Origin: Desulfotomaculum sp.
GTDB lineage: Bacteria; Bacillota; Desulfotomaculia; Desulfotomaculales; Desulfallaceae
Length of the DNA stretch: 41,784 nt
Reading direction: 5' to 3'
Assembly (NCBI GenBank): GCA_016841675.1
Contig: JAENYQ010000018.1
Location: 1 to 41,784, forward strand
Shown: positions 8,257 to 16,820 of the stretch, piece by piece
How the letters are laid out: the number at the start of each line of letters is the position of its first letter
Position numbering within the stretch: the first letter of the stretch is position 1
Notes under the pieces: model-generated
Told to the model about the DNA's origin: nothing
What the model saw: the letters and a program-made list of their open reading frames with translations, nothing else
Database searches by the model: none
Program-made: the position numbers and the translations under genes

Positions 8257-9420
8257 ATGAATCACATATTGGTTTTATTGCTTGGATTTTCCATGTGCTT
8301 TTTCCCGATTGGTACATCGCTAGCGGTTGCTGCGGAAGATGGCAGCGCTGCCGCCGTCGGTCTGGAGACCACTGCTGAATCGGCGGTGCTGATGGACGCG
8401 GCCACAGGTGCAGTACTTTGGTCCAAGGAACCGGATAAAGAATTGCCCATGGCCAGTGTAACCAAAATCATGACCCTGCTGTTAGCCAATGAGGCGCTGG
8501 AAAAAAATGAAATTCGTCTGCAAGATCGGGTTACGGTAACCGAAAATGCGTCGGAAATGGGAGGATCACAGGTTTACCTGGAACCGGGTGAGGAAATGAG
8601 TATGAAGGAAATGCTCATTTCAGTAGCGGTGGGTTCGGCTAATGATGCCAGCGTGGCGGTGGCTGAACATATAGCCGGCTCGGAAGAAGCATTTGTAGAG
8701 CAAATGAACCTTCGCGCAAAAAAACTGGGCCTTAAGCATACCCGGTTTGCCAATTGTAACGGGTTGCCGGTGGAAAACCATTATACATCCGCTCACGATA
8801 TGGCCGTAATACTGCGTGAGGCACTGAAACATCCGGTTTTTAAAGAGTATTCATCTATTTACAGGTATGACCTGCGGGGCGGCGATTTTGTACTCTGGAA
8901 TACCAACAAGCTGCTCAAGTGGTACCAGGGGGTTGACGCTGGTAAAACCGGCTGGACCAACGAAGCAAAATATTGCCTGGCCTCCACAGCTGAAAGAGAA
9001 GGGCTGCGCCTGATTACCGTAGTGCTTGGCACCCCTGAGGTAAGAAGCCACTTTCGGGAATCAATAAAAATTTACAATTACGGGTTTGCCCGTTACGAAG
9101 CGGTAAACTTTGCCAGGCAGGGTGATATAATAACCACTGTCAAGGTTAGCAAGGGCACTCTAGACCAGGTAAATGCAATCTCCAGTGCCGACATCGCTAT
9201 GGCTGTGCCCAAAGGAAGTAAAGAAAAATACTCGGGCCGGGCAACATTGCTTAAAGAAGTGGTGGCCCCGGTGAAGAAAGGTCAAAAAGTAGGCGAATTT
9301 ATGGTGACCGAAAAGGAAAAGCAAGTTATGACGGTGCCACTGCTGGCTCAAAATGAAATCAAGCGGGCCTCGATACTACGCCAGATGTACAAAGTTTTGG
9401 ACCAAACTTTGACCAGGTAA
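8257..9420 (+). CDS. dacF: D-alanyl-D-alanine carboxypeptidase DacF (penicillin-binding protein)
   Basis: 387-aa secreted or membrane-anchored DD-carboxypeptidase (S11 family) that trims peptidoglycan stem peptides; in Bacillus DacF acts on the forming spore cortex. A signal peptide occupies about residues 1-27. The active-site triad is complete: SVTK with Ser67 and Lys70, SAN at 127-129, and KTG at 230-232. A C-terminal beta domain and an amphipathic final helix (about 365-387), typical membrane anchor of this class, are present. GGGGAGGAG precedes the ATG. It lies immediately upstream of spoIIA, the conserved order in spore formers, but R2 separates them. Confidence 0.93.
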   Translation: MNHILVLLLGFSMCFFPIGTSLAVAAEDGSAAAVGLETTAESAVLMDAATGAVLWSKEPDKELPMASVTKIMTLLLANEALEKNEIRLQDRVTVTENASEMGGSQVYLEPGEEMSMKEMLISVAVGSANDASVAVAEHIAGSEEAFVEQMNLRAKKLGLKHTRFANCNGLPVENHYTSAHDMAVILREALKHPVFKEYSSIYRYDLRGGDFVLWNTNKLLKWYQGVDAGKTGWTNEAKYCLASTAEREGLRLITVVLGTPEVRSHFRESIKIYNYGFARYEAVNFARQGDIITTVKVSKGTLDQVNAISSADIAMAVPKGSKEKYSGRATLLKEVVAPVKKGQKVGEFMVTEKEKQVMTVPLLAQNEIKRASILRQMYKVLDQTLTR

Positions 9421-9430
9421 CCAGATTCTA

Positions 9431-9503
9431 CGGGGTCAGGCTCTTAACTTATTAACTTATATCGCTTTGCAATATAAGTTAATAAGTTAAGAGCCTGACC
9501 CCG
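9431..9503. repeat. Long perfect hairpin R2 (GGGGTCAGGCTC family)
   Basis: Arms 9431-9462 and 9472-9503 (32 nt, perfectly complementary), loop 9 nt. The loop-proximal bases of the arms are TATAT/ATATA here instead of TATTTC/GAAATA in R1, a paired change. Starts 10 nt after the dacF stop. Confidence 0.95.
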
Positions 9504-9527
9504 ATTGGTTCAATCTAAAGTACATAT

Positions 9528-9556
9528 TTGATTACTTAATAAATATATGGTAGAAT
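9528..9556 (+). promoter_or_regulatory. Promoter candidate of the spoIIA operon
   Basis: TTGATT (9528-9533) and TAGAAT (9551-9556), separated by 17 nt, fit a sigma-A promoter. The -10 region also contains GAAT, as in sigma-H promoters that drive spoIIA in Bacillus, but no AGGA-type -35 box is obvious. Confidence 0.5.
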
Positions 9557-9594
9557 CTAACAAATATAGTTAATGTTAACCGGGGTGACAAGCA

Positions 9595-9933
9595 ATGAAC
9601 TATACAATTAAAAAAGAAAACAACTGCCTGGTGGTTGCACCGACGGGCGAAATCGATATGAGCATTACTGATGCCCTGCGCCGTGACGTGGACCGGGCGC
9701 TGGAACAAAGCCAAGTGTATAATATTATTTTTGATCTGGCCGGGGTTAGCTTTGTGGACAGTTCAGGTCTGGGCGTAATTCTGGGCCGGTATAAAAAAGT
9801 TTCCGCGGCAGGCGGCAGGGTCTTTTTGACCGGCGCCGGCCCACAAGTTAAAAAGGTGCTGGAACTGTCCGGTTTGTTGACGCTGCTAGAGGAACACCCG
9901 TCTGTAGAATATATAATCAGCAAAATCAGCTAG
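9595..9933 (+). CDS. spoIIAA: Anti-sigma-F factor antagonist
   Basis: 112-aa STAS-domain protein. Dephosphorylated SpoIIAA binds SpoIIAB and frees sigma-F in the forespore; SpoIIAB phosphorylates it on a serine. The phosphorylation site motif FVDSSGLGVILGRYK is intact, with the target serine at about residue 57. GGGGTGAC precedes the ATG with acceptable spacing. First gene of spoIIAA-spoIIAB-sigF. Length is normal (Bacillus 117 aa). Confidence 0.95.
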   Translation: MNYTIKKENNCLVVAPTGEIDMSITDALRRDVDRALEQSQVYNIIFDLAGVSFVDSSGLGVILGRYKKVSAAGGRVFLTGAGPQVKKVLELSGLLTLLEEHPSVEYIISKIS

Positions 9934-9982
9934 TTCCCTCTATATTTACTTAACCAACTTGCTCGAAGGAGGATTTTATAAT

Positions 9983-10423
9983 ATGAACAAAGCAGTGCTC
10001 GAATTTTCCAGCCGGGCTGAAAACGTGGCCTTTGCCCGGGTGGCAGTGGCTGCGTTCGTGTCCCAGGTTGACTTCACCCTGCCGGACCTTGAGGAAATCA
10101 AGGTCGTTGTATCCGAAGCGGTGTCCAACGCCATCATTCATGGTTATGAGAACAACCCTGACCAGGTGGTACGCCTGGAAATGAGCATTGCCGATGAATA
10201 CATGGAACTGGTAGTAATAGACCGGGGCAAGGGTATCGAAGATATTCAAAAAGCACTAGAACCCGCTTTTTCTACTGATCCGGAACGAATGGGACTGGGG
10301 TTTTCATTCATGCAGTCATTTATGGACAAGTTCAAAGTGCAGTCCAAGCCGGGCCAAGGTACCCGGGTAAAAATGAGTAGAAGGGCGGGAGCACCCCGCC
10401 GGGCGGTAGTGCCGGAACAATAG
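9983..10423 (+). CDS. spoIIAB: Anti-sigma-F factor (serine kinase)
   Basis: 146-aa GHKL-type ATPase that holds sigma-F inactive and phosphorylates SpoIIAA. The N box (VSEAVSNAIIHGYE, about 40-53), G1 box (VIDRGKGI) and G2 region (ERMGLGFSFM) are all present. The ATG at 9983 follows AAGGAGG at the normal distance; the longer open frame from 9959 is not used. Length equals the Bacillus protein. A 50-nt gap separates it from spoIIAA and 13 nt separate it from sigF. Confidence 0.95.
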   Translation: MNKAVLEFSSRAENVAFARVAVAAFVSQVDFTLPDLEEIKVVVSEAVSNAIIHGYENNPDQVVRLEMSIADEYMELVVIDRGKGIEDIQKALEPAFSTDPERMGLGFSFMQSFMDKFKVQSKPGQGTRVKMSRRAGAPRRAVVPEQ

Positions 10424-10436
10424 GGGGTACGGTTAA

Positions 10437-11213
10437 ATGAGTGGTAAATTAACGGATATGAACCTGCCCCGGTTCCCCCTGCTCAAAGATGCGGAAATGA
10501 AAGAGCTGCTGGATCGCGCCCAAAAAGGGGACGCCCATGCCAGGGAGCGTCTGATTAACTGCAACCTTAAGCTGGTTTTCAACCTGGTCAAGCGCTTTCA
10601 TAACCGGGGTTACGAATTGGAGGACCTGTTTCAAATCGGCTGTATCGGCCTAATGAAGGCTATTGACAAGTTCAATCTTAATTTTAACGTACGGTTTTCC
10701 ACCTATGCCGTACCCATGATCGTGGGAGAAATCCGGCGTTTTCTTAGAGACGACAATCCGATAAAAGTAAGCAGATCAATAAAAGAAACTGCCTACAAGG
10801 TGCAGCAGGGAAGAGAAGCTTTAACCTCAAAAATGGGGCGTGAACCAACCATAAGTGAAATCGCCTCCGAAATTGGCATCTCCCGCGAGGAAGTGGTAAC
10901 CGCCCTGGAAGCGCTTCAGCCTCCTACTTCCATCTATGAAACGCTGCATCAAGATGACGGGGATCCCATATACCTACTGGACCAGCTAAGCGAAGACGAC
11001 GGAGCCATGCTGCCCCATCTGGATACTATAGCAGTTAAGGAAATTCTTAAGCAGCTTCCCGACCGAGACAGGATGATACTGCTGTGGAGGTTTTTTGCCG
11101 ATAAAACGCAGGGCGAAATTGCCGCCAAACTGGGCCTTTCCCAGGTGCAAGTTTCCCGCCTGGAACGGCAAGCGCTAAAAAAATTGCGGGAGATGATGGA
11201 AGCTACCAATTAG
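10437..11213 (+). CDS. sigF: RNA polymerase sporulation sigma factor F
   Basis: 258-aa sigma-70-family factor, the first forespore-specific sigma. Region 2 is clear (LKLVFNLVKRF, then DLFQIGCIGLMKAIDKF and the promoter-melting segment around RFSTYAVPMIVGEIRRFLRD, residues about 43-105), region 3 follows (about 115-160), and region 4 carries the helix-turn-helix (GEIAAKLGLSQVQVSRLERQ, about 225-245). It is the last gene of the spoIIA operon. It will control forespore genes such as dacF and probably spoVAEA-spoVAF via sigma-G. Confidence 0.96.
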   Translation: MSGKLTDMNLPRFPLLKDAEMKELLDRAQKGDAHARERLINCNLKLVFNLVKRFHNRGYELEDLFQIGCIGLMKAIDKFNLNFNVRFSTYAVPMIVGEIRRFLRDDNPIKVSRSIKETAYKVQQGREALTSKMGREPTISEIASEIGISREEVVTALEALQPPTSIYETLHQDDGDPIYLLDQLSEDDGAMLPHLDTIAVKEILKQLPDRDRMILLWRFFADKTQGEIAAKLGLSQVQVSRLERQALKKLREMMEATN

Positions 11214-11320
11214 CATGACCTGATTAACACTGTTTGGAAACAATTTTGACTTTGCATAAAAATCGATGCAGAACAAATAATACAATTGCTGCAAGATATT
11301 TAGCAAAGGAGGTTTTTGTT

Positions 11321-11515
11321 ATGCATGTTAGGGTCATGGAAATGGTCGGAGAATCAGCAGACGGTTGGCGCAGCGCTGTACAATCTGCGATCAGCGAAGC
11401 CAGTAGTACAGCAAAAAACATCGTTGCGGTTGAAGTGGTAAACTTTACTGCCAACGTTGAAAACGGTAAAGTAGTTGAATACAAAGCCAACGTTAAGATA
11501 GCCCACACAAGTTAA
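11321..11515 (+). CDS. Dodecin, flavin-binding protein
   Basis: 64-aa protein of the dodecin family, which assembles as a hollow dodecamer that stores or buffers flavins (FMN/riboflavin). The fold signature is visible: a strand (MHVRVMEMVGES), one helix (GWRSAVQSAISEASS) and two strands (IVAVEVVNFTANV and EYKANVKIAH). Trp at residue 20 region matches the flavin-stacking tryptophan of bacterial dodecins. AAAGGAGG precedes the ATG at 11321. It lies between sigF and spoVAEA, an unexpected place for it. Confidence 0.88.
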   Translation: MHVRVMEMVGESADGWRSAVQSAISEASSTAKNIVAVEVVNFTANVENGKVVEYKANVKIAHTS

Positions 11516-11790
11516 TTTGCCGGGTGCAGGGCTCAAGCCACGCCTTAAAGTACTTTACTTCTTGAATCCTTGCACAGATTAGGTTGAACAACTTCTAATT
11601 TTAATATGGCCAGATAAGTTTCCTAGTAGGCAAGGTTGTAGGGAAAACACTGAAAAAGTCTAGCCGTGTCTTGCTGAATAAATTGGAATGAAGAATCTTG
11701 CCAGCCACTTAAAAACTGAGATTCTTCGCTACGCTCAGCATGACATTCTTGGCTATTGGCCATGTTAATTGACTTTTTTAGTACTCTTGG
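11516..11790. other. Intergenic region with degenerate palindrome
   Basis: No coding frame. At 11684-11747 is a divergent copy of the TGTCATYCTGAGC palindrome (GGAATGAAGAATCTT on the left and AGATTCTTCGCTACGCTCAG on the right). Confidence 0.6.
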
Positions 11791-11792
11791 TA

Positions 11793-11830
11793 GTAAGGAC
11801 ACCTTAAGCGGTGTCTTTACTTTTATTTTC
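11793..11830 (+). terminator. Rho-independent terminator upstream of spoVAEA
   Basis: Stem GTAAGGACACC (11793-11803) with GGTGTCTTTAC (11810-11820), 6-nt loop, followed by TTTTATTTT. It separates the dodecin transcript from spoVAEA. Confidence 0.85.
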
Positions 11831-11877
11831 AATTCGGGGATTTCTTAAAAAGCCACTAACTAATACGGAGGTTACAT

Positions 11878-12471
11878 ATGTCCGTTAACACACCTGTAAA
11901 TATAATCGTTGTTACCGACGGTGACCAGGTGGCGCGCAGAACGGTGGAGACGGCGGCACACAACGTGGGGGCGAGGTGCATATCTGCCTCGGCCGGAAAC
12001 CCCACTCCGCTCACCGGGGAACAAATTGTCAATTTAATTAAAAAGGCCGCCCATGAACCAGTGGTGGTGATGCTGGATGACAAGGGCTATGAGGGTCAGG
12101 GACGCGGAGAATCGGCGCTGGCCTGCCTGGCCGGGCACCCTGATATTAATATCCTGGGCGTACTGGCTGTGGCCTCCAACAGCGGCTTCGACGATGGAGC
12201 CCATGTTAATGTTTCTATCGACCGCCGGGGCCAACTGGTGGACGGACCGGTGGATAAACTTGGCCGCACCGGCGCGCTCCTGGGCGATGAACTAAACGGT
12301 GACACGGTGGAACTGTTGGACAGCCTGAATCTGCCGGTGGTAATTGGTATCGGCGATGTGGGCAAAATGGACGGTGCTGATGATTTCACTACGGGCGCAC
12401 CGCTAACTACCAAAGCGCTGCGCGAAATAATTAGAAGGAGTGGATACAGTAATGGGGCCTGCGGCCATTGA
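11878..12471 (+). CDS. spoVAEA: Stage V sporulation protein AE (SpoVAEA type)
   Basis: 197-aa soluble protein matching the short SpoVAE (SpoVAEA) family encoded in spoVA operons, needed around dipicolinic acid handling and germination in the forespore. Recognisable blocks are VTDGDQVARRTVETAA at the N-terminus, CISASAGNPTPLTGEQIV, VVMLDDKGYEGQGRGE, VLAVASNSGFDDGAHVNVSIDR and VIGIGDVGKMDGADD near the C-terminus. ACGGAGG precedes the ATG. Its stop overlaps the start of spoVAF by 20 nt. The channel genes spoVAC, spoVAD and spoVAEB are not in this window. Confidence 0.85.
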   Translation: MSVNTPVNIIVVTDGDQVARRTVETAAHNVGARCISASAGNPTPLTGEQIVNLIKKAAHEPVVVMLDDKGYEGQGRGESALACLAGHPDINILGVLAVASNSGFDDGAHVNVSIDRRGQLVDGPVDKLGRTGALLGDELNGDTVELLDSLNLPVVIGIGDVGKMDGADDFTTGAPLTTKALREIIRRSGYSNGACGH

Positions 12472-13993
12472 GCATCAAACAAGGCTGAGCAAGGACCTGG
12501 CCACCAATAAGGACCTGCTGGATGAGAAGCTGTCCTTTGATAAAAATTTTGATATTGTCAGACGGGAAATGATCATCGGCGGACGCAAGATGATGATGAT
12601 CTTTGTAGACGCCTTCGCCAATGCCGACTTAATGACCGAGATTTTGCGCAATCTGACGGCACTGAACCGGGAAGACCTTTCGGTGGACGCTTTCCGGAAA
12701 TTATTTGACCGGCATATCAATTACGTGGAAGTGGAAGAGTCCGAGCACCTTGAAGAATTGGTGGAAAAAATGCTCTCCGGTCCGCTGGCGCTGCTCATTG
12801 ACGGTTCCGAAAAGGCCATCCTGCTGGATGTGCGCACTTACCCGGCACGCAGCCCCGCAGAACCGGATTTGGAAAAAGTAGTGCGGGGTTCCCGGGACGG
12901 TTTTACTGAAACGCTGGTGTTCAACACCGCGCTAATCCGCCGGCGCATTCGGGATCCCAAGTTACGTATGGAGTACGCTCAGGCGGGTAACCGCTCCAAG
13001 ACCGATATTGTAATTTGCTACATCGAAGACATCGCCAACGAAAACTTGGTGGACAGTATCCGGGAGAAAATATCCAGCATCAACCTGGACGGCCTGCCCA
13101 TGGCCGAAAAGGCAGTGGAAGAGCTGATTATGCCCGGCAACTACTGGAACCCGTTACCCCGGGTGCGCTACACCGAACGTCCTGATGTGGCAGCCATTCA
13201 TCTGCTGGAAGGTCACGTGCTGGTGTTGGTGGATACTTCGCCCAGCGTGATGATTACGCCGGCCACCTATTTTCACCACCTGCAGCACGCTGAAGAATAC
13301 AGGCAGAGCCCTACCGCCGGAGTGTATTTAAGGTGGGTCAGGTTCGCGGGTGTTGCGATATCCATTTTTCTGCTGCCCCTTTGGCTGCTAGCGGTACTGC
13401 AACCGCAAATCCTGCCCCCGGCCTTAAAATTTATCGGGCCGGATAAAGTTGGTGCCATACCGATATTCGTTCAGTTCCTCATTGCGGAGCTGGCCGTGGA
13501 TATGGTGCGTTTGGCAACTATCCACACGCCCACGGCACTGGCCACCTCCCTTGGTCTGATTGCCGCCCTGCTAATCGGTGATATAGCAGTAACCGTTGGC
13601 CTGTTCAACGCCGAGGTGGTTATGTACACCGCGGCCGCCGTGGTGGGCACTTTTATGACCCCCAGTTACGAGCTGGGTCTGGCCAACCGCCTGATCCGTC
13701 TGTTTTTGCTGATTATGGTGGGACTATTCGGGCTGCCGGGATTTATTATCGGGCTGGTGTTGACTCTGGCCTTAATGATCTTTACCCGTTCCTTCGGGGT
13801 ACCCTACATGTGGCCACTGATTCCATTTAACGGCAAAGCACTGATGGCTATTCTGGTACGCCGCCCGGTACCCACATCCAATATCAGGCCCAGTATGTTA
13901 AAACCACGGGATGCCAGTCGGCAGGCCACACCAGTACCAGCCCGCAAACCTGGGAAAGATGCTACCAGGGAGACCAACAAAAAGGCCAAATAA
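12452..13993 (+). CDS. spoVAF: Stage V sporulation protein AF, GerA-family germination protein
   Basis: 513-aa membrane protein of the GerA/SpoVAF family found in the spore inner membrane and related to A subunits of germinant receptors. A cytosolic N-terminal domain (about 1-285) contains the family motifs (FDIVRREMIIGGRK, ERPDVAAIHLLEGHV), followed by five or so transmembrane segments (about 298-455) and a basic, proline-rich tail. Start ATG at 12452 has AGAAGGAG 8 nt upstream and overlaps spoVAEA, so the two are probably translated together. SpoVAF rather than a GerA receptor is preferred because of the spoVAEA partner and absence of B and C subunit genes. Confidence 0.9.
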   Translation: MGPAAIEHQTRLSKDLATNKDLLDEKLSFDKNFDIVRREMIIGGRKMMMIFVDAFANADLMTEILRNLTALNREDLSVDAFRKLFDRHINYVEVEESEHLEELVEKMLSGPLALLIDGSEKAILLDVRTYPARSPAEPDLEKVVRGSRDGFTETLVFNTALIRRRIRDPKLRMEYAQAGNRSKTDIVICYIEDIANENLVDSIREKISSINLDGLPMAEKAVEELIMPGNYWNPLPRVRYTERPDVAAIHLLEGHVLVLVDTSPSVMITPATYFHHLQHAEEYRQSPTAGVYLRWVRFAGVAISIFLLPLWLLAVLQPQILPPALKFIGPDKVGAIPIFVQFLIAELAVDMVRLATIHTPTALATSLGLIAALLIGDIAVTVGLFNAEVVMYTAAAVVGTFMTPSYELGLANRLIRLFLLIMVGLFGLPGFIIGLVLTLALMIFTRSFGVPYMWPLIPFNGKALMAILVRRPVPTSNIRPSMLKPRDASRQATPVPARKPGKDATRETNKKAK

Positions 13994-14010
13994 AGACCTG
14001 CAACCTACCA

Positions 14011-14050
14011 AACAGCACCGTCGGAACACCGTTCCCCGGTGCTGTTTTTG
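14011..14050 (+). terminator. Terminator of spoVAEA-spoVAF
   Basis: Strong stem AACAGCACCG (14011-14020) with CGGTGCTGTT (14037-14046), with an inner GGAAC/GTTCC helix, followed by TTTTTGTTT. Confidence 0.93.
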
Positions 14051-14072
14051 TTTAGAAAATAGCTTTGGGAAG

Positions 14073-14597
14073 TGTCATCCTGAGCGCAGCGAAGGATCTG
14101 GGCCTTAAGATTCTTCGCTGCGCTCAGAATTATTACGCGTACCCGCACCACGATAAACGAATATAACTTGCTGGCTGTATTCATAACAATGACTATTTTA
14201 GCGTCCCGGGAAAAAGGCTAATTGTAGGGAACGCCCCCTGTGGCGTTCCGTCCACAGGTCAGCGATGTCGTTGGAACGGAACGGCACAGGGGCCGTTCCC
14301 TACGACCCTGCCACGGCGGAGATAATACAAGCCTTGAAGACAAACGGATAAAACATCGGTTACCGGTTATATTCATAGTAATGACAGGATTGTGTATTCA
14401 AAGCAATGACAGGCTTAATGACAAGGTTCTTCACTTGTTGTATTCATAGCAATGACACACGCGACGATGAATCGTTTTTTTATTCTGACTCCTGACTACT
14501 GAATTCTGACTCCTGAGCAGTTCCCGTATATCTATCCTTTTTTTGGTCATACTAAATTGGTATGAACAGCAGTGAATGAACGGGGGCTGATATCAGC
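14073..14597. repeat. Repeat-dense intergenic region (composite repeat, left copy)
   Basis: No gene over about 520 nt. In order it holds: a TGTCATCCTGAGC palindrome (14073-14131); a unique-looking block starting ACGCGTACCCGCACCACGAT (14134-14172); a long imperfect palindrome GTAGGGAACG...CGTTCCCTAC (14224-14303); four copies of TATTCATARCAATGACA-like words (14178, 14370, 14395, 14441); and TTCTGACTCCTGACTACTG words (14483-14517). The blocks at 14134-14172 and 14405-14457 recur in inverted orientation and the same order at 25889-26057. Confidence 0.8.
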
Positions 14598-15572
14598 ATG
14601 TCAATTAAAGTGGGCATACCTAGGGCCCTTCTTTATTACTATTACCATCCTCAGTGGGTTACTTTTTTCCGTCGGTTAGGAGTCGAAACTTTGATTTCGC
14701 AGAAAACCACCCGTGGTTTACTGGATAAGGGTCTTAAATCCACGGTGGACGAAGCCTGTCTGCCCGTCAAACTGGCGGTGGGCCATGTATTGGATCTGCG
14801 TGATCGAGTAGATTATCTCTTCCTGCCACGCATTGTAAGTACCGCCCGGAAAGAATATATTTGCCCCAAGTTCCTCGGTTTTCCCGATATGGTGCGGCAT
14901 ACTATCAATAATCTGCCGCCCATTATTGATTGCAATTTTAACCTTTACCACAAGGGCAGCAGCTCTGCGGATTTTTATTTCCAGGTGGGTAAGTTTTTCA
15001 CCCGCAACCCGGCCAAAATAATCATGGCTTATAACGCTTCCAAGGCGGCGCTGGATAAACATAATCTAGACATGCAGTCGGACTGCCTACCGCAGGAGCA
15101 TGCCGCCGAAGGATCCGCGGATTCCAACGGTATTAATATTGCAGTTATTGGCCACCCTTACGTTATCTACGACAATTACATCAGCATGAACATGATTAAA
15201 CGACTACGAGATAGCGGAGCCCGGGTGCTTACGGCAGATCATCTGCCGGAATCGGTAGTTCGGGAAGAGGCTTATAGACTGCCTAAAAAGCTGTTCTGGA
15301 CAATCAACCAACGCATGGTGGGAGCAGCATACCATTATTTCAGCCGAGAGGATGTACATGGGATCATCCACGTGGCTTCTTTCGGCTGCGGTCCCGATTC
15401 CTTCACCGGGGAATTAACTGAAAGATGCGCCCGCAATGGTTCCAACAAACCCATGTTAAGTTTAACTGTTGACGAACACACTGGAGAAGCGGGTATGGTC
15501 ACCCGCTTGGAAGCCTTTTTAGATATGGTGCGCTGGCGGCGCAACATGGCCGACGCGGCTGCTACTTTATAG
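14598..15572 (+). CDS. 2-hydroxyacyl-CoA dehydratase activase-related protein (DUF2229), first part
   Basis: 324-aa protein of the DUF2229 / CoA-activase-associated family. In many anaerobes this domain is fused to the HgdC-type ATPase in one very large protein; here the parts are separate genes. It begins with the family opening KVGIPRALLYYYYHPQW. Conserved cysteines are in DEACLPVKLAVGH (about 51-63), ICPKFLGFPD (about 98) and FGCGPDSF (about 263), candidates for an iron-sulfur centre. The C-terminal block LTVDEHTGEAGMVTRLEAF is closely similar to the end of the next protein, indicating ancient duplication. The substrate is unknown; no dehydratase subunit genes are nearby. Confidence 0.8.
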   Translation: MSIKVGIPRALLYYYYHPQWVTFFRRLGVETLISQKTTRGLLDKGLKSTVDEACLPVKLAVGHVLDLRDRVDYLFLPRIVSTARKEYICPKFLGFPDMVRHTINNLPPIIDCNFNLYHKGSSSADFYFQVGKFFTRNPAKIIMAYNASKAALDKHNLDMQSDCLPQEHAAEGSADSNGINIAVIGHPYVIYDNYISMNMIKRLRDSGARVLTADHLPESVVREEAYRLPKKLFWTINQRMVGAAYHYFSREDVHGIIHVASFGCGPDSFTGELTERCARNGSNKPMLSLTVDEHTGEAGMVTRLEAFLDMVRWRRNMADAAATL

Positions 15573-15599
15573 ATTATTAACCGAATGGAGCGATAACCT

Positions 15600-16751
15600 T
15601 TGCGTGTCACTTATCCCCACATGGGCCACATGTGGATATGTATCAAAGGCATGCTGGAATATCTGGGCGTAGATGTGGTGATACCGCCGCCATCCAGTAA
15701 AAAAACAATGCAACTAGGCGTCAAGCACAGCCCTGAGTTTGCCTGTATGCCCCTCAAACTTAACCTGGGCAACTTTATGGAAGCGTCCCAAATGGGTGCC
15801 GACACCGTGGTCATGGCAGGTGGGTGCGGTCCCTGCCGGTTTGGTTACTACGCCCAGGTGGAACATGCCATATTGAATGACTTGGGTTATCAATATCAAC
15901 TGGTGGTGCTTGAACCGCCCCAAAAACATATCACCGAATTAATCGGCAAAATACGGTACATCACCCAAAACCGTTCGTGGTTTAAGGTCATTAAAGGCAT
16001 TCGTTTGGGCTACCTAAAAGCTAGTGCCGTAGATAAAGTGGAACAGCGGGCTTACTATTCTCGACCCCGCGAACTTAGGCCGGGTGCTACCGAACAGGCT
16101 GTTAAGAAAGCCCTGGCCAAAATTGTCGCCGCTAGAACCCCGGAAGAAATGCCGGCCGCTTTGGATGCGGCTTTGGAAATCATGAACGGTGTGGCTGTTG
16201 ATCAGCACAGGCCGGTAGTGCGGATCGGTCTGGTGGGTGAAATATTTACCCTGTTGGAACCTTTCGCCAACATGGAAATTGAACGCAAGCTGGGTAACAT
16301 GGGCGTGGAAGTGGATCGTTCAATCCATCTCAGTGAATGGATTAACGACCACCTGTTTATGGGACTGATCAAAAATGAACGCAGCAGCAAACCGGCTCAA
16401 GAAAAAGGACTGGCTTACTTGGGGCACACGGTGGGCGGTCACGGTTTGGAGACAGTTGGGAGCACTATTTTATACGCCGAGCAGGGCTTCGACGGTGTTA
16501 TCCAGTTGTTGCCCTTTACCTGCATGCCTGAAATAGTAGCCCAGAGTATCCTGCCTCAGGTCAGTTCTGATTTGGGCATTCCGGTCATGACTCTTATCGT
16601 AGATGAACAGTCCGGCGACGCGGGCATGATCACTAGGCTGGAGGCATTTGTAGACTTGCTAACAATGAGAGGGGACACACCTCAGCTTAAGGACCGAAAC
16701 TTTGGGGTCGAGGAATGTCCCCAACGTATGAGGGGACACACCTCAGCTTAA
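15600..16751 (+). CDS. 2-hydroxyacyl-CoA dehydratase activase-related protein, second part; C-terminus derived from a repeat
   Basis: 383-aa paralogous partner of the preceding gene. Cysteine motifs: FACMPLKLNLGN (about 48), GGCGPCRFGYYAQ (about 76-79) and FTCMPEIVAQSI (about 306). The expected C-terminal motif IVDEQSGDAGMITRLEAFVD is present, but it is followed by about 32 residues (MRGDTPQLKD... to the stop) encoded by the 61-bp tandem repeat that starts at 16671; the stop TAA at 16749 lies in the second repeat unit. Thus the native end was probably replaced. TTG at 15600 follows GGAG by 9 nt. Encoded between its paralogue and the ATPase gene. Confidence 0.82.
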   Translation: MRVTYPHMGHMWICIKGMLEYLGVDVVIPPPSSKKTMQLGVKHSPEFACMPLKLNLGNFMEASQMGADTVVMAGGCGPCRFGYYAQVEHAILNDLGYQYQLVVLEPPQKHITELIGKIRYITQNRSWFKVIKGIRLGYLKASAVDKVEQRAYYSRPRELRPGATEQAVKKALAKIVAARTPEEMPAALDAALEIMNGVAVDQHRPVVRIGLVGEIFTLLEPFANMEIERKLGNMGVEVDRSIHLSEWINDHLFMGLIKNERSSKPAQEKGLAYLGHTVGGHGLETVGSTILYAEQGFDGVIQLLPFTCMPEIVAQSILPQVSSDLGIPVMTLIVDEQSGDAGMITRLEAFVDLLTMRGDTPQLKDRNFGVEECPQRMRGHTSA

Positions 16752-16790
16752 GGGTCGAAACTTTGGGTCGAGGAATGTCCCCAACGTATA
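16671..16790. repeat. 61-bp tandem repeat, two units, overlapping a CDS end
   Basis: Units begin with GGGGACACACCTCAGCTTAA at 16671 and 16732 (period 61). Each contains CTTTGGG(G)TCGAGGAATGTCCCC, so GGGGACA and TGTCCCC can pair, with CTC/GAG inside. The two units differ at few positions (GGACC/GGGTC and one missing G). The second array, 41618-41784, has the same period and shares GGGGACACACCTC and CTTTGGGGTCGAGG. Confidence 0.92.
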
Positions 16791-16820
16791 AAAAAAGAAA
16801 TCAGGGAGGGAACCGCCTGA

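Noticed and set aside
13911-14108. 65-aa frame running out of spoVAF
   Set aside because: Wrong frame over the spoVAF end plus the TGTCATCCTGAGC palindrome (gives a PERSEGSG peptide, a well-known artefact).
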